Shown: piece by piece, positions 27,676 through 37,321 of the stretch
How positions within the stretch are numbered: the first letter of the stretch is position 1
Layout: every line of letters starts with the position of its first letter
Origin: Ruminococcus sp.
Lineage (GTDB): Bacteria; Bacillota; Clostridia; Oscillospirales; Acutalibacteraceae
Length of the DNA stretch: 49,048 nucleotides
NCBI GenBank assembly: GCA_022511005.1
Contig: JAFLSJ010000004.1
Coordinates: 1-49,048, forward strand
Reading direction: 5' to 3'
Program-made: the position numbers and the translations under genes
The notes under the pieces: generated by a model
Database searches by the model: none
What the model was told of the DNA's origin: nothing
What the model saw: the letters and a program-made list of their open reading frames with translations, nothing else

Positions 27676-28939
27676 ACCTTTTTCAAAAAAACAGCTTCAA
27701 ACTCTTTGCTGGTGGGCTAAAGGCTCACCTTATGAAAACAAGGACGCAATTATTTGCGACGGAGCAGTAAGAAGCGGAAAAACCTTTTGTATGTCACTTT
27801 CGTTCGTATTCTGGAGCTTTTACAAGTTTAATAACAGGGCGTTTGCTTTTTGCGGTAAAACTCAGCGTTCTTTAAGAAGAAATGTTATTACTCCTCTTAT
27901 AAATGAACTTAATAAGCTGGGATTTGTGTGTACCGAAAAAATTTCAAACGGAACCTTAAAAATAAAATATAAAGACAGAGAAAATTTGTTTTATATTTTC
28001 GGCGGTAAGGATGAGGCATCCGCCGCGCTTATTCAGGGTGTTACTCTTGCAGGGGTTTTGTTTGATGAAGCGGCGCTTATGCCAAGGTCTTTTATTGAAC
28101 AGGCACTTGCAAGATGTTCTGTAGAGGGTTCAACCTTTTGGTTTAACTGCAACCCTGAACATCCACAGCATTGGTTTTATAAGGAATGGATTTTGAAAAA
28201 AGAAAGCAAAAACGCCTTGTATATTCATTTTACAATGAGGGATAATCCCTCCCTGAGTCATAAGATGATAGAAAGGTATGAAAGTCTTTACAGCGGTGCT
28301 TTTTACGAACGGTTTATTCTGGGAAAATGGACAGCGGTGTACGGTGCGGTTTATCCCTTTATGGATAATTATGAGTATCCAAAAGTACCTGAAGGTGGCT
28401 TTTCTGAATATGCAGTTTCCTGCGATTACGGAACGGTCAATCCTGCATCCTTCGGTTTATGGGGCAAAAAAGATGGCACCTGGTACCGAATAGATGAATA
28501 CTATTATGATTCAAGAAAAATCGGACGTCAAAAAACCGACGAAGAGCATTATGAGGCTTTGGAGAAGCTTGTAGGAGATAGAAAATTAAAAGCCATTACG
28601 GTTGATCCTTCGGCGGCAAGTTTCATTGAGCTTATTAAGCGCAAAAACAGGTTTAAGGTTATTCCCGCAGAAAATTCTGTTATTAACGGAATACGAAGCG
28701 TATCGTCTGCTTTAAAACAAGGCAAAATTAAAATCTGTGAAAACTGTGCTGACAGTATCAGGGAGTTTTCACTGTATCGTTGGAGTGAAAAAGCAACCGA
28801 TGACGCACCTGTTAAAGAAAACGATCACGCTATGGATGATATAAGATATTTCGTTACAACTATTATGGAGGAGGAAAGCGGATTTTTCGCTTTCGCTTCT
28901 CCCAGATTACAGGAGGATAGCAGTGAGGTTATTTTCTAA
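27665..28939 (+). CDS. Phage terminase large subunit (PBSX family)
   Basis: Walker A-like CDGAVRSGKT, Walker B VLFDEAA, nuclease acidic residues VSCDYGT / TVDPSAASF / DDIRYF. Confidence 0.93.
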   Translation: MSIKPFSKKQLQTLCWWAKGSPYENKDAIICDGAVRSGKTFCMSLSFVFWSFYKFNNRAFAFCGKTQRSLRRNVITPLINELNKLGFVCTEKISNGTLKIKYKDRENLFYIFGGKDEASAALIQGVTLAGVLFDEAALMPRSFIEQALARCSVEGSTFWFNCNPEHPQHWFYKEWILKKESKNALYIHFTMRDNPSLSHKMIERYESLYSGAFYERFILGKWTAVYGAVYPFMDNYEYPKVPEGGFSEYAVSCDYGTVNPASFGLWGKKDGTWYRIDEYYYDSRKIGRQKTDEEHYEALEKLVGDRKLKAITVDPSAASFIELIKRKNRFKVIPAENSVINGIRSVSSALKQGKIKICENCADSIREFSLYRWSEKATDDAPVKENDHAMDDIRYFVTTIMEEESGFFAFASPRLQEDSSEVIF

Positions 28940-30092
28940 AAAGAAAGAAAAAAATACTGATTTTAAAAGTCCGTCTATCGTACAATGTGCAGATGGCAGT
29001 TATTTGACTCATCCCTTTCAAAGTCTTGAAAATTACTCTCCATTTTCCAGTACGGAGTATGAGCTTTATTCCTCTTTAAGAGAAGCTATTCCCATTATAG
29101 ACGGTGCTATCGGAAAGCTTGTAAGACTTACAGGTGGATTTGAAATTAAGTGTGAAAGCAAAGCAACTGAGCATAGGCTTAAACAGTTTTTTGAAAATGT
29201 AAATGTAAACGGTACGACAACGGGCATTATGAGTTTTATGTCAACTTATCTTGACCAGCTTTTAACCTACGGACAAGCAGTAGGAGAAATCGTTACCGAC
29301 AGCAATAATCTTGGTATTTATGCACTTTACAACGGTTCTTTAAAGGATATATCGGTAAAGCGGGGAGAAAATCCACTTTCGGTTATTGTTTGCAAAAATG
29401 ATTTTGAAAAAACGCCCTTACCTTATCAGGAACTTTTAGCTTTTTCTCTTTTAAATCAGGAGCCCGGCAGGCTTAAGGGAACATCGCTTCTGAAAGGCTT
29501 ACCTTTTGTAAGCTCCATTCTGCTTAAAATATTTAACACTATCGGAGTGAACTTTGAGCGTGTAGGAAATTTAAGATTTGCAGTTACCTACAAGCCTGAT
29601 TCCAATACTCCGTTGTCAAATACAAAGGAACAGGCAAAGCAGATTGCAAAAGAATGGAGCAGGGCTATGAGGTGTAGGGAAAGCGTATGCGATTTTGTCA
29701 GTGCCGGAGATGTTTCCATTAAAGTAATCGGTGCAGACAGTCAGGTGCTTGACTGTGATATTCCTATAAGACATATGCTTGAGCAGATTGTATCAAAGCT
29801 TTCAATTCCGCCGTTTTTGCTTGGTCTTAACTGGTCCAGCACAGAGAGAATGAGTGCACAGCAAACAGATATTTTAACAAGTGAGCTTGAATATTACAGA
29901 CAGCAGTTAAATCCTGTTATAAGAAAAATCTGTTCTGTATGGATGAGATTAAACGGAATTTGTGAAGAATTTGAAATTGTCTGGGATAACATTAACTTAC
30001 AGGATGAAATTCAGCTTGCTCAGGCAAGACTTTATAACGCACAGGCAGACGCTCTTATAAACAGTGATAAGAATGATACAAAGGGGGAATAA
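28923..30092 (+). CDS. Phage portal protein (GTG start)
   Basis: 389 aa; position after terL; LEQIVSKLSIPPFLLGLNWSSTERMSAQQTDILTSELEYYRQQLNPVI portal signature. Confidence 0.88.
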   Translation: MRLFSKKKEKNTDFKSPSIVQCADGSYLTHPFQSLENYSPFSSTEYELYSSLREAIPIIDGAIGKLVRLTGGFEIKCESKATEHRLKQFFENVNVNGTTTGIMSFMSTYLDQLLTYGQAVGEIVTDSNNLGIYALYNGSLKDISVKRGENPLSVIVCKNDFEKTPLPYQELLAFSLLNQEPGRLKGTSLLKGLPFVSSILLKIFNTIGVNFERVGNLRFAVTYKPDSNTPLSNTKEQAKQIAKEWSRAMRCRESVCDFVSAGDVSIKVIGADSQVLDCDIPIRHMLEQIVSKLSIPPFLLGLNWSSTERMSAQQTDILTSELEYYRQQLNPVIRKICSVWMRLNGICEEFEIVWDNINLQDEIQLAQARLYNAQADALINSDKNDTKGE

Positions 30093-30093
30093 A

Positions 30094-31095
30094 ATGGGCA
30101 AGGTTTTAAAAGGCTTGGAAATAGATAAAAGCGATTTGGAAAAGATTAATCAGTATACAAGGAGAAGCTTTACAGCAGACGAGGTTTATTCCTTTTCAGT
30201 TGTTCTTTGCGACAACGATGTTGACAGGGATAACGAACGCTTTACAGTAGAATCCTTATTTGCTCTTGAAAAATTGTTTTTAGGCAAAACAGGTATATTT
30301 GACCATAACCCTAAGGCTGAAAATCAAAGTGCAAGAATTTATGATTGCTTTGTTGAAGCAGTCAGCACAAGAAAAACCGCAACAGGTGACGATTATTTTC
30401 GTCTTGTTGCAAAGGCGTATATTCCAAAATGCAAAAGCAATGAGGATTTGATTTTAGCTATTGACAGCGGAATTTTAAAGGAAGTAAGCATTGGTTGTGC
30501 CGTTTCGGAAAAAGAATGTTCAATATGCGGTAAGCCCGAGGGAGAATGTCATCACATCAAGGGCAAAACCTACGGAAATGAAAAATGCTTTTACCTTCTT
30601 TTAAATCCAACAGACGCTTACGAATGGAGCTTTGTGGCAATTCCTGCACAAAAGCAGGCAGGGGTTATTAAAAGGTTCAATAATTACAAGGAGAAATTTA
30701 TGTACGAAAAAGAAGTAAATGAAATTTTAAAATCATTAAAGGATAATACTGCTTCTGCTGATGAAATTATTAAAAATATGGACGAGGTGGTACTTAACAA
30801 AAGCCAGAGTGAAAGGCTGTTAGGTATTGTTAAAGCACTTCATCGTGAAGCTCAGTGGGGCAGAAAATACAAAGATGATTTATCACAGAAATTTATGAAA
30901 CTCAGTGCCATTGTTCAGCCTGAGGTTTCAAGCGAGACGGCAAAAAGCTTAACTGAAAAGCTTTCTGTTGAACAATTAAAAGAGTTTATTTCAGCTTATG
31001 AAAAGAAAGCAGATAAAATCATTCCAATTAAACCGCAGCTTTATGCGGTACAACAGGATAACAAAAGCCGTGAAAACAAGGCTTTTGAAATTTAA
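30094..31095 (+). CDS. Prohead/capsid maturation protease-like protein with Cys/His insertion
   Basis: Position between portal and capsid; DNDVDRDNERF..., CSICGKPEGECHHIKGKTYG, YEWSFVAIPAQKQAGVIKRF; C-terminal coiled/scaffold-like region. Confidence 0.75.
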   Translation: MGKVLKGLEIDKSDLEKINQYTRRSFTADEVYSFSVVLCDNDVDRDNERFTVESLFALEKLFLGKTGIFDHNPKAENQSARIYDCFVEAVSTRKTATGDDYFRLVAKAYIPKCKSNEDLILAIDSGILKEVSIGCAVSEKECSICGKPEGECHHIKGKTYGNEKCFYLLLNPTDAYEWSFVAIPAQKQAGVIKRFNNYKEKFMYEKEVNEILKSLKDNTASADEIIKNMDEVVLNKSQSERLLGIVKALHREAQWGRKYKDDLSQKFMKLSAIVQPEVSSETAKSLTEKLSVEQLKEFISAYEKKADKIIPIKPQLYAVQQDNKSRENKAFEI

Positions 31096-31112
31096 TTTAT
31101 TCGGAGGTATTT

Positions 31113-31454
31113 ATGAATATTAGTTTAAACGGTTATAAAGAAAACGCAGTAACATTTTTGGCAAGCGGTAATCTTGAAAAGGGTATGCTTGTTAAAATGA
31201 AAAGCAACAATACGGTTGCACCCTGTGCAGCAAACGACAGCTTTATCGGTGTTTGCGTTGATGTAAGAGGTGATTACGCAACAGTTGTAACTGAGGGATA
31301 TGTAAAGCTTCCTGCAGCAAAAACTATCAGCGTTGGCTATCAGATTATTGCAGCTTCTGCTAACAATAAAGTTACAACAGGAACAGCCGGCACTACAGGA
31401 AGAGAGTATCTTGTAATTGACTCTGACTCAACTTCAGTTGGATTTATTCTTTAA
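31113..31454 (+). CDS. Putative head decoration/capsid-associated protein
   Basis: 113 aa, small beta-rich protein immediately before the capsid gene. Confidence 0.55.
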   Translation: MNISLNGYKENAVTFLASGNLEKGMLVKMKSNNTVAPCAANDSFIGVCVDVRGDYATVVTEGYVKLPAAKTISVGYQIIAASANNKVTTGTAGTTGREYLVIDSDSTSVGFIL

Positions 31455-31467
31455 GGAGGAATTTTAA

Positions 31468-32478
31468 ATGGCAAATTACGAAAATATTAAACTTGAAAAA
31501 GGTATGTATCAGGTATCAGGAAAAAGTCTTACAGATGTTTTGGAGGAACTTGATCCATCAGAAAATTATGAAAACACATCTTTAAAGGGTCTTGACGCGT
31601 TTTCACGTCAGCTTAAGAGATTTGATATTAAGGTAAGCGGTAAAGGCTCAGACTGTGTTGAAAAGTTCTTTAAAACAAGCGACAGTGCGGCACTTTTCCC
31701 TGAATATGTAAGCCGAGCAGTTAAGCAGGGTATGGAGAGAAATAATATTCTTCCAAACATTGTTTCAACTGTTACAAATATTGAGGGTATGGACTACAGA
31801 AGCATTACTTCAACACCAACGGAAGATGATAAGACTTTACAGGTTGTAAACGAGGGTGCAAGTATTCCTAAAACTGAAATAAAAACGTCTGAAAACCTTA
31901 TTAAGCTTCACAAAAGAGGCAGAATGCTTGTTTCTTCTTATGAGGCGCTTCGTTTCCAGAGACTTGACTTATTTACTGTTACTCTTAATCAAATCGGTGC
32001 TTATATTTCAAGGGCACAGCTTAAAGACGCAGTAGATGTTTTAATAAACGGCGATGGAAACAGCAATCCCTGCGATACAGTTGCAGCAGGTACAACAGGT
32101 TCAATTACCTATGATGATTTATTAAAGCTTTGGGCAGGTCTTACACCTTATGAGCTTAACACAATTTTAGCTCCCACAGAAGCTATGCAGAAAATTATGG
32201 CTTTATCTGAGATGAAGGACGCTCAGGCAGGCTTAACTTTCCAGGGCTCAGGAAAAATGATTACACCTTTAGGTGCGTCTCTTTTACATACTCCTGAAAT
32301 TACAGACAAAAAGATTATCGGTCTTGATAAAAACTGTGCGCTTGAAATGGTACAGGCAGGCGATGTAATTACAGATTACGACAAGCTTATTGACCGTCAG
32401 CTTGAAAGAGCAACAATCAGCTGTATTGCAGGCTTCAGCAAAATATTTAAGGACGCTTCCAAAGCACTTACCTATTAA
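31468..32478 (+). CDS. Phage major capsid protein (HK97-like)
   Basis: 336 aa; ITSTPTEDDKTLQVVNEGASIPKTEIKTSENLIKLHKRGRMLVSSYEALRFQRLDLFTVTLNQIGAYI. Confidence 0.85.
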   Translation: MANYENIKLEKGMYQVSGKSLTDVLEELDPSENYENTSLKGLDAFSRQLKRFDIKVSGKGSDCVEKFFKTSDSAALFPEYVSRAVKQGMERNNILPNIVSTVTNIEGMDYRSITSTPTEDDKTLQVVNEGASIPKTEIKTSENLIKLHKRGRMLVSSYEALRFQRLDLFTVTLNQIGAYISRAQLKDAVDVLINGDGNSNPCDTVAAGTTGSITYDDLLKLWAGLTPYELNTILAPTEAMQKIMALSEMKDAQAGLTFQGSGKMITPLGASLLHTPEITDKKIIGLDKNCALEMVQAGDVITDYDKLIDRQLERATISCIAGFSKIFKDASKALTY

Positions 32479-32489
32479 GAGGTGGTTTG

Positions 32490-32843
32490 ATGCTTAAAAA
32501 TGTTCTGAAAAGGTTTTCCGTTATTTCAGGCTTAAAGGGCGAGGAGTTTTCTAAATGGTCATTTTTGTGTAATGAAAGTCTTAATTATGTGCTTGAACAT
32601 CTGTTAAAAGATGAGTTAAGTGACTACGAAGAACAGAAAATTTGCTCACTTGCAGCATCAATAGCATTTTATAAGCTTACATTGTATGATTTTGACGGAG
32701 TAACATCATTTACTGCCGGTGATGTTCATATTTCAAAAGAGAATATGCAGAAAAATGCTGAAAGAATTATGAATGAAGAAATGGGCAACTGTAATGATAT
32801 TACGGACTTCGGTTCTGTTTGCTTTTTCGGAGTAAAGGCATGA
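32490..32843 (+). CDS. Putative head-tail connector
   Basis: 118 aa helical protein directly after capsid; start trimmed to 32490. Confidence 0.55.
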   Translation: MLKNVLKRFSVISGLKGEEFSKWSFLCNESLNYVLEHLLKDELSDYEEQKICSLAASIAFYKLTLYDFDGVTSFTAGDVHISKENMQKNAERIMNEEMGNCNDITDFGSVCFFGVKA

Positions 32844-33199
32844 GTATTTATAAATTGCTTGAAAATGTAATAAATAAATGGGGCAGTACTTTTAAAATTA
32901 CACAAAATGGAGAAACTATAAGCTGTAAAGGGTTTATTCAGCCGTTAAGGTACAAAAATAATATGTACCTTGATGGAAAAAGCCTTGACGCCGGTTTTTT
33001 TGACGGAGGTCATTATCTGTTTATTTCAAACGGTGAAACCGGATTAAAAAATCACAATCTTGCCTTTGTTGAAGACAAGGACTCAAAATATGTGGTAAAA
33101 AGGGCAGACATTCATATATATAAAGACCAAAATCTTTATACATGGGCAATTCTAAAGCCTTATTTTCCGCCTGTGGAGGATGATTATGCAGATAAGTGA
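32840..33199 (+). CDS. Putative head completion/neck protein
   Basis: ATGA overlap with the previous gene; positional assignment. Confidence 0.5.
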   Translation: MSIYKLLENVINKWGSTFKITQNGETISCKGFIQPLRYKNNMYLDGKSLDAGFFDGGHYLFISNGETGLKNHNLAFVEDKDSKYVVKRADIHIYKDQNLYTWAILKPYFPPVEDDYADK

Positions 33200-33629
33200 A
33201 ATTGAAGAAATTGTTGACAAGCTTATTTACAGTGTGAAATCCGACGAGCTTTTGAAGGATTTAAGATTTGTAAAGGATTATAAGGAACAAAATATTGAAT
33301 CACCTCTTACAGATTATCTTGCGGTTGTTTCAATTAATTCTATGTCACGCTCAAGTGCATTTTTAGGCGATGCGGTTGCGAATGGCTTGAAAAGCGAAAA
33401 ATATAATGCTGAGATATTTATTAAAATTTATGCTCCAAATTTCAAAGAAGGTCAGGGACTTACATCAATTTCAAGTCTTTTGTTAAACAGCATTAAAAAG
33501 GCTGATAAAGAAAATCTTATCGAAGAAATATCCATCGAGCCTGTGGTGTTTGAAGAAAACATAAATGCTGTTTATCGTATATGTAAATTTAAAATCAGCT
33601 TTTTTCTATGTGAGGAGGTAACAGTATGA
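33186..33629 (+). CDS. Putative tail completion/terminator protein
   Basis: 148 aa; positional assignment within head-tail module. Confidence 0.45.
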   Translation: MQISEIEEIVDKLIYSVKSDELLKDLRFVKDYKEQNIESPLTDYLAVVSINSMSRSSAFLGDAVANGLKSEKYNAEIFIKIYAPNFKEGQGLTSISSLLLNSIKKADKENLIEEISIEPVVFEENINAVYRICKFKISFFLCEEVTV

Positions 33630-33985
33630 CCCGTTATGTGGCATTAAAGGGCGATGATATTTCCGTTTACATTAATAATGATCTGCTTGGGGCGGTTATT
33701 TCGGCAAATATTAAGGAAACAACTGATTATTACGATGTTAGACAGTATTTGTCTGATGAAGAGGTTGACAGAATACCTTTGAAAAAAGAGTACAGTATCA
33801 CATTGCAAAAAGCCTTTGAAAATATAAATCCTTTTGAAAATTCGGAAGAATTTTCACTTAAAATAAAGTCAAAGGAAAAGGAGACTACATACGAGCCCTG
33901 CGTTCTTTTAGAGGAGGAAAATTTCTTATCTCAGAACAATACCCTTACCACAGTTTATAAAATAAAAGCGTACAATAAATTTTAA
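33626..33985 (+). CDS. Putative tail tube-like protein (short)
   Basis: 119 aa, predicted beta-rich; positional assignment between neck and baseplate genes. Confidence 0.4.
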   Translation: MTRYVALKGDDISVYINNDLLGAVISANIKETTDYYDVRQYLSDEEVDRIPLKKEYSITLQKAFENINPFENSEEFSLKIKSKEKETTYEPCVLLEEENFLSQNNTLTTVYKIKAYNKF

Positions 33986-33998
33986 ACAGGAGGCAGAA

Positions 33999-34145
33999 AT
34001 GGATACAAATTCAAATATAAATTCGGAAAATACATACTCACAAAGCAATAATGAATTTGTAGAAGATTTAAGCGCTCAGCTTCAAAGACAAAGCAGAAGA
34101 TACTCAAAGCCTTTTGATGAAGAAGGGCAGGCGAGTATTAAATGA
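33999..34145 (+). CDS. Uncharacterised 48-aa protein in the tail chaperone/tape-measure position
   Basis: MDTNSNINSENTYSQSNNEFVEDLSAQLQRQSRRYSKPFDEEGQASIK*; RBS acaggaggcag; ATGA coupling to the next gene; absent from the ORF track because of its length. Confidence 0.8.
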   Translation: MDTNSNINSENTYSQSNNEFVEDLSAQLQRQSRRYSKPFDEEGQASIK

Positions 34146-34660
34146 TTTCAGCTTCTATGAGATATAAAAACTTTACCTGGCATCATAATCCTAAAACACT
34201 TAAAATAAAAAACAGCAAAAAAACAATAAATCTCAGCTATCCGTACTCGTATACGGAGGCTGAGGAAATGTTCAATGAAAAGGCTGTAATTGAGGGTGAG
34301 GGAGAGCTGTTCGGCGAAAATTGTATTGAACAGTTTAACAACCTTTGCAGGCTGTTCTCATCAAAAAACAAGGGAATACTTTCAATCGGAGGTATTCCCT
34401 CCTTTGAAGCCTATTTTACAAAGTTAGAGCTTTTATGTGAGCCGAAAAACAATATTTTATCATACAGCTTTCAGTTTACGGAGTGTTCTTCAAAAGAGAA
34501 AAGGGATACAGTTGCAAATTATTATATTGCTCAAAGCGAAGAAACACTTTGGGATATTTCATATAAGTGCAATATCCCCATTGAAACTCTTGCAAAGCTC
34601 AATCCCGGGTATAAACGCCCTGACAGCGTTAAGGAAGGCGACAGGGTGGTTTTATGTTAA
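34142..34660 (+). CDS. LysM-containing tail/baseplate protein (XkdP-like)
   Basis: C-terminal YYIAQSEETLWDISYKCNIPIETLAKLNPGYKRPDSVKEGDRVVL LysM. Confidence 0.8.
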   Translation: MISASMRYKNFTWHHNPKTLKIKNSKKTINLSYPYSYTEAEEMFNEKAVIEGEGELFGENCIEQFNNLCRLFSSKNKGILSIGGIPSFEAYFTKLELLCEPKNNILSYSFQFTECSSKEKRDTVANYYIAQSEETLWDISYKCNIPIETLAKLNPGYKRPDSVKEGDRVVLC

Positions 34661-35610
34661 AATTCAGGGCTTATGATTTTGAAAATAAAGAAATTTTACT
34701 TCCTGATTTTTTAAGCTTTGAGCTTCAAAAGGAAGAGAATGTTCCCGCTGATTATTTAGAGGTTAAATTTAAAAGCTTTGCAAATGCCGACAACATAAAA
34801 TATATCAGGCTTTTTTATAACGATTCCCTTGTATTTTTCGGCATATGTGATGAGATTTTATTTTCAAAGGATTTAACAGGAGCAGTTGTTACCCTTTATT
34901 TCAGAAATAAAATGGCTCTTTTAATTGATAATGAGGCTTTGCCCAGTGAGTTTAATAATATAACGGCAAGGGTTCTTTTTGATAAATATATAAAACAGCT
35001 TGGATTTAAAAGCTTTATATCTGATAATAAGGCTTTAACAGGAAAATTTATCGTTGAAAAAGGTGAAAGCGTATATGACGCTCTGTATAATTTTACAAGG
35101 CTGAATTATTCCTCGGCACCTTATCTGGTTGATGAAGATACAATATCATTTATTAATAACAAAAATGATGATTTATATACTTTGTTTTCAGACGGTGAAA
35201 ATGCAGATTATCAATACAGAAAGATTGAGTGTTCAAAATTTCCTTGTAAGCTGATTTCAAAGATAAATATAAAAACCTCTGCAAATGATTATTATAAAAC
35301 GGTTATAAAAAATGATTTTGCTTTGGAGAGGGGTACCCAAAGAGAAAGATACTTAGATGCCTGCAATTTAGTCACGTCAATGTCATCAGCTCAGAAAATA
35401 ATTAACAACAGTAATAATGAATTTGAGGAATACAAGCTTTACTTAGATTGTTTAATTTTTAATTCTGTTTACGAAAAATGTTCAATAGCTGATTATTATC
35501 TGGGAAATGTTGAAAATCTTTATATTTCAAAAGTTATAATCGGTTCTGACATAAACGGATATTATTCAAAAATTACTCTGAAAAAGGAGGAACAGTATGT
35601 GGTTGCTTGA
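34654..35610 (+). CDS. Baseplate hub protein (XkdQ/gpD-like)
   Basis: 318 aa; IKYIRLFYNDSLVFFGICDEILFSKD..., GKFIVEKGESVYDALYNFTRLNYSSAPYLVDEDTISF. Confidence 0.75.
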   Translation: MLKFRAYDFENKEILLPDFLSFELQKEENVPADYLEVKFKSFANADNIKYIRLFYNDSLVFFGICDEILFSKDLTGAVVTLYFRNKMALLIDNEALPSEFNNITARVLFDKYIKQLGFKSFISDNKALTGKFIVEKGESVYDALYNFTRLNYSSAPYLVDEDTISFINNKNDDLYTLFSDGENADYQYRKIECSKFPCKLISKINIKTSANDYYKTVIKNDFALERGTQRERYLDACNLVTSMSSAQKIINNSNNEFEEYKLYLDCLIFNSVYEKCSIADYYLGNVENLYISKVIIGSDINGYYSKITLKKEEQYVVA

Positions 35611-35929
35611 TTATATAACAGAAAACAAAAACAATAAAAAATCCGCTGAAAGTGGAGAGGTGACATACTCAAACAGCGAAGATATGGGAGTAATGTCTTC
35701 CAATATGTTTCAATCATTAAAGCAGGTCTTTCCTTACGGAGTGGTAAGCGTTCTTCCCGAAGGAGAAAGTGCAGTAGTTTTACCTTTAAAGGACAGCAGA
35801 CTTTGTTTAGGTACTGTATCTGACAATAGAGGATTAGAACCCGGAGAACTTTTGCTTTATTCAAAGGGCGGTGCCAGCATATTTCTTTCTAACGACGGCA
35901 AGGTTTACATAAACGGAGAGGAGATATAA
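35597..35929 (+). CDS. Baseplate spike/gp45-gpV-like protein (short)
   Basis: 110 aa; LGTVSDNRGLEPGELLLYSKGGASIFLSNDGKVYINGEEI OB/needle-like pattern. Confidence 0.6.
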   Translation: MWLLDYITENKNNKKSAESGEVTYSNSEDMGVMSSNMFQSLKQVFPYGVVSVLPEGESAVVLPLKDSRLCLGTVSDNRGLEPGELLLYSKGGASIFLSNDGKVYINGEEI

Positions 35930-36276
35930 TGGACGCAAAAATTGAAAACAGAGATATCAGTATAGATAATATCGGCAACTATAAAATGATAGACGGCTTT
36001 GATGAAATTATTCAACAGGTAATTATAAATATATCGGCATCAAAAGGAAAATTCATCTATGACAGAAATTTAGGTTCATATTGCAGAGATTGCAAGGATA
36101 TCAACGATTTAAAAACTATTGAAATGCTGGTTAATGAAAGCCTTGTTAATATGTATGATGTTTATGTAAAGGTGACAAAGACCCAAAAGCTTTCAAATGG
36201 ATTAAAGCTATTTTTGAATATTTCATATAAAGAATTAAGTGCAGACAAAGAGGTGATTATTTATGATTACATATGA
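35929..36276 (+). CDS. Baseplate wedge protein (gp25/XkdS-like)
   Basis: 115 aa; QQVIINISASKGKFIYDRNLGSYC...; between spike and baseplate J. Confidence 0.65.
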   Translation: MDAKIENRDISIDNIGNYKMIDGFDEIIQQVIINISASKGKFIYDRNLGSYCRDCKDINDLKTIEMLVNESLVNMYDVYVKVTKTQKLSNGLKLFLNISYKELSADKEVIIYDYI

Positions 36277-37321
36277 TGAAATTTATAACAGAATGTTAAA
36301 TGACTATAATACCCGAACAAATAATTATCCCTCTGATTCATCAGATGTTGCAATAAGACTTAAGGTTTTGGCAGGAGAGATTTTTTCTTCCTATATGAAT
36401 CTGGAGTTTATAAAAAAACAAATGTTTCTCACTACAGCCACCGGCGAATATATTGATTACCACGGAAGCCAAAGGGGATTAACCAGAAAAAGTGCAACTA
36501 AAGCAACTGGAACAGTAGATTTCAGGACATCTGCACCTTCACAAAGCTCAATATTTATCCCTAAGGGTACAATAGTTTCAACTGCCGGAGAAAATCCGGT
36601 GCTTTTTGAAACATCTGCTGATACTACTCTTTTAGCAGGTCAGTCGAAAGTTACCTCAAGCTGTATAGCACTTAAAGGCGGCAGCAGCGGGAATGTCAGG
36701 GTAAATGCAATCAGCGTTATAGTTACACCTATAAGCGGAATTACATCTGTTTTAAATACAGTTGCATTTACCGGAGGAGCAGATGAGGAAAGTGATGAAG
36801 AATTCAAACAGAGAATAGAAGACACAATTATAAATGTTTCAAACGGTGCAAACGAAGCTTATTACAAAAAGCTTGCTTTAAGCGTTGAAGGTGTAGAGGG
36901 TGTCGGAATAATTCCGCAAAACAGAGGGGTAGGAACTGTGGATATTTTTATCTGTGCAAAGGGTGCTACGGCAAATTCTGCATTAGTACAAAAGGTACAA
37001 AGCTTAATTGATGAATACAAAGAAATCAATACTGATGTTTTGGTTCAAAGTGCAAGAGTATGGAATTTTCCTGTTTCTCTTTCTGTTTCCCTTAAGCCCG
37101 GGTATGATTTTAATGTGGTCAAAACCAACCTTACTAATAACCTGAAAGAGTTTGTTTCCTCGCTGGGAGTGGGAAAAAGTGTATACGAGGCAGATCTTGC
37201 AGATATAATCTATCATACCGACGGAGTAGACAGATATTTTCTTTCCTTTTCAGACAGTACTGTTGCTCAGGATCAATTTGCTAATCTGACAACAGTAACT
37301 ATTACGGAAAGGAGCAGCTAA
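36263..37321 (+). CDS. Baseplate J-like protein (XkdT-like)
   Basis: 352 aa; GEYIDYHGSQRGLTRKSATKATGTVDF, IPKGTIVSTAGENPVLFETSADTTL, FTGGADEESDEEFKQRI. Confidence 0.92.
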   Translation: MITYDEIYNRMLNDYNTRTNNYPSDSSDVAIRLKVLAGEIFSSYMNLEFIKKQMFLTTATGEYIDYHGSQRGLTRKSATKATGTVDFRTSAPSQSSIFIPKGTIVSTAGENPVLFETSADTTLLAGQSKVTSSCIALKGGSSGNVRVNAISVIVTPISGITSVLNTVAFTGGADEESDEEFKQRIEDTIINVSNGANEAYYKKLALSVEGVEGVGIIPQNRGVGTVDIFICAKGATANSALVQKVQSLIDEYKEINTDVLVQSARVWNFPVSLSVSLKPGYDFNVVKTNLTNNLKEFVSSLGVGKSVYEADLADIIYHTDGVDRYFLSFSDSTVAQDQFANLTTVTITERSS

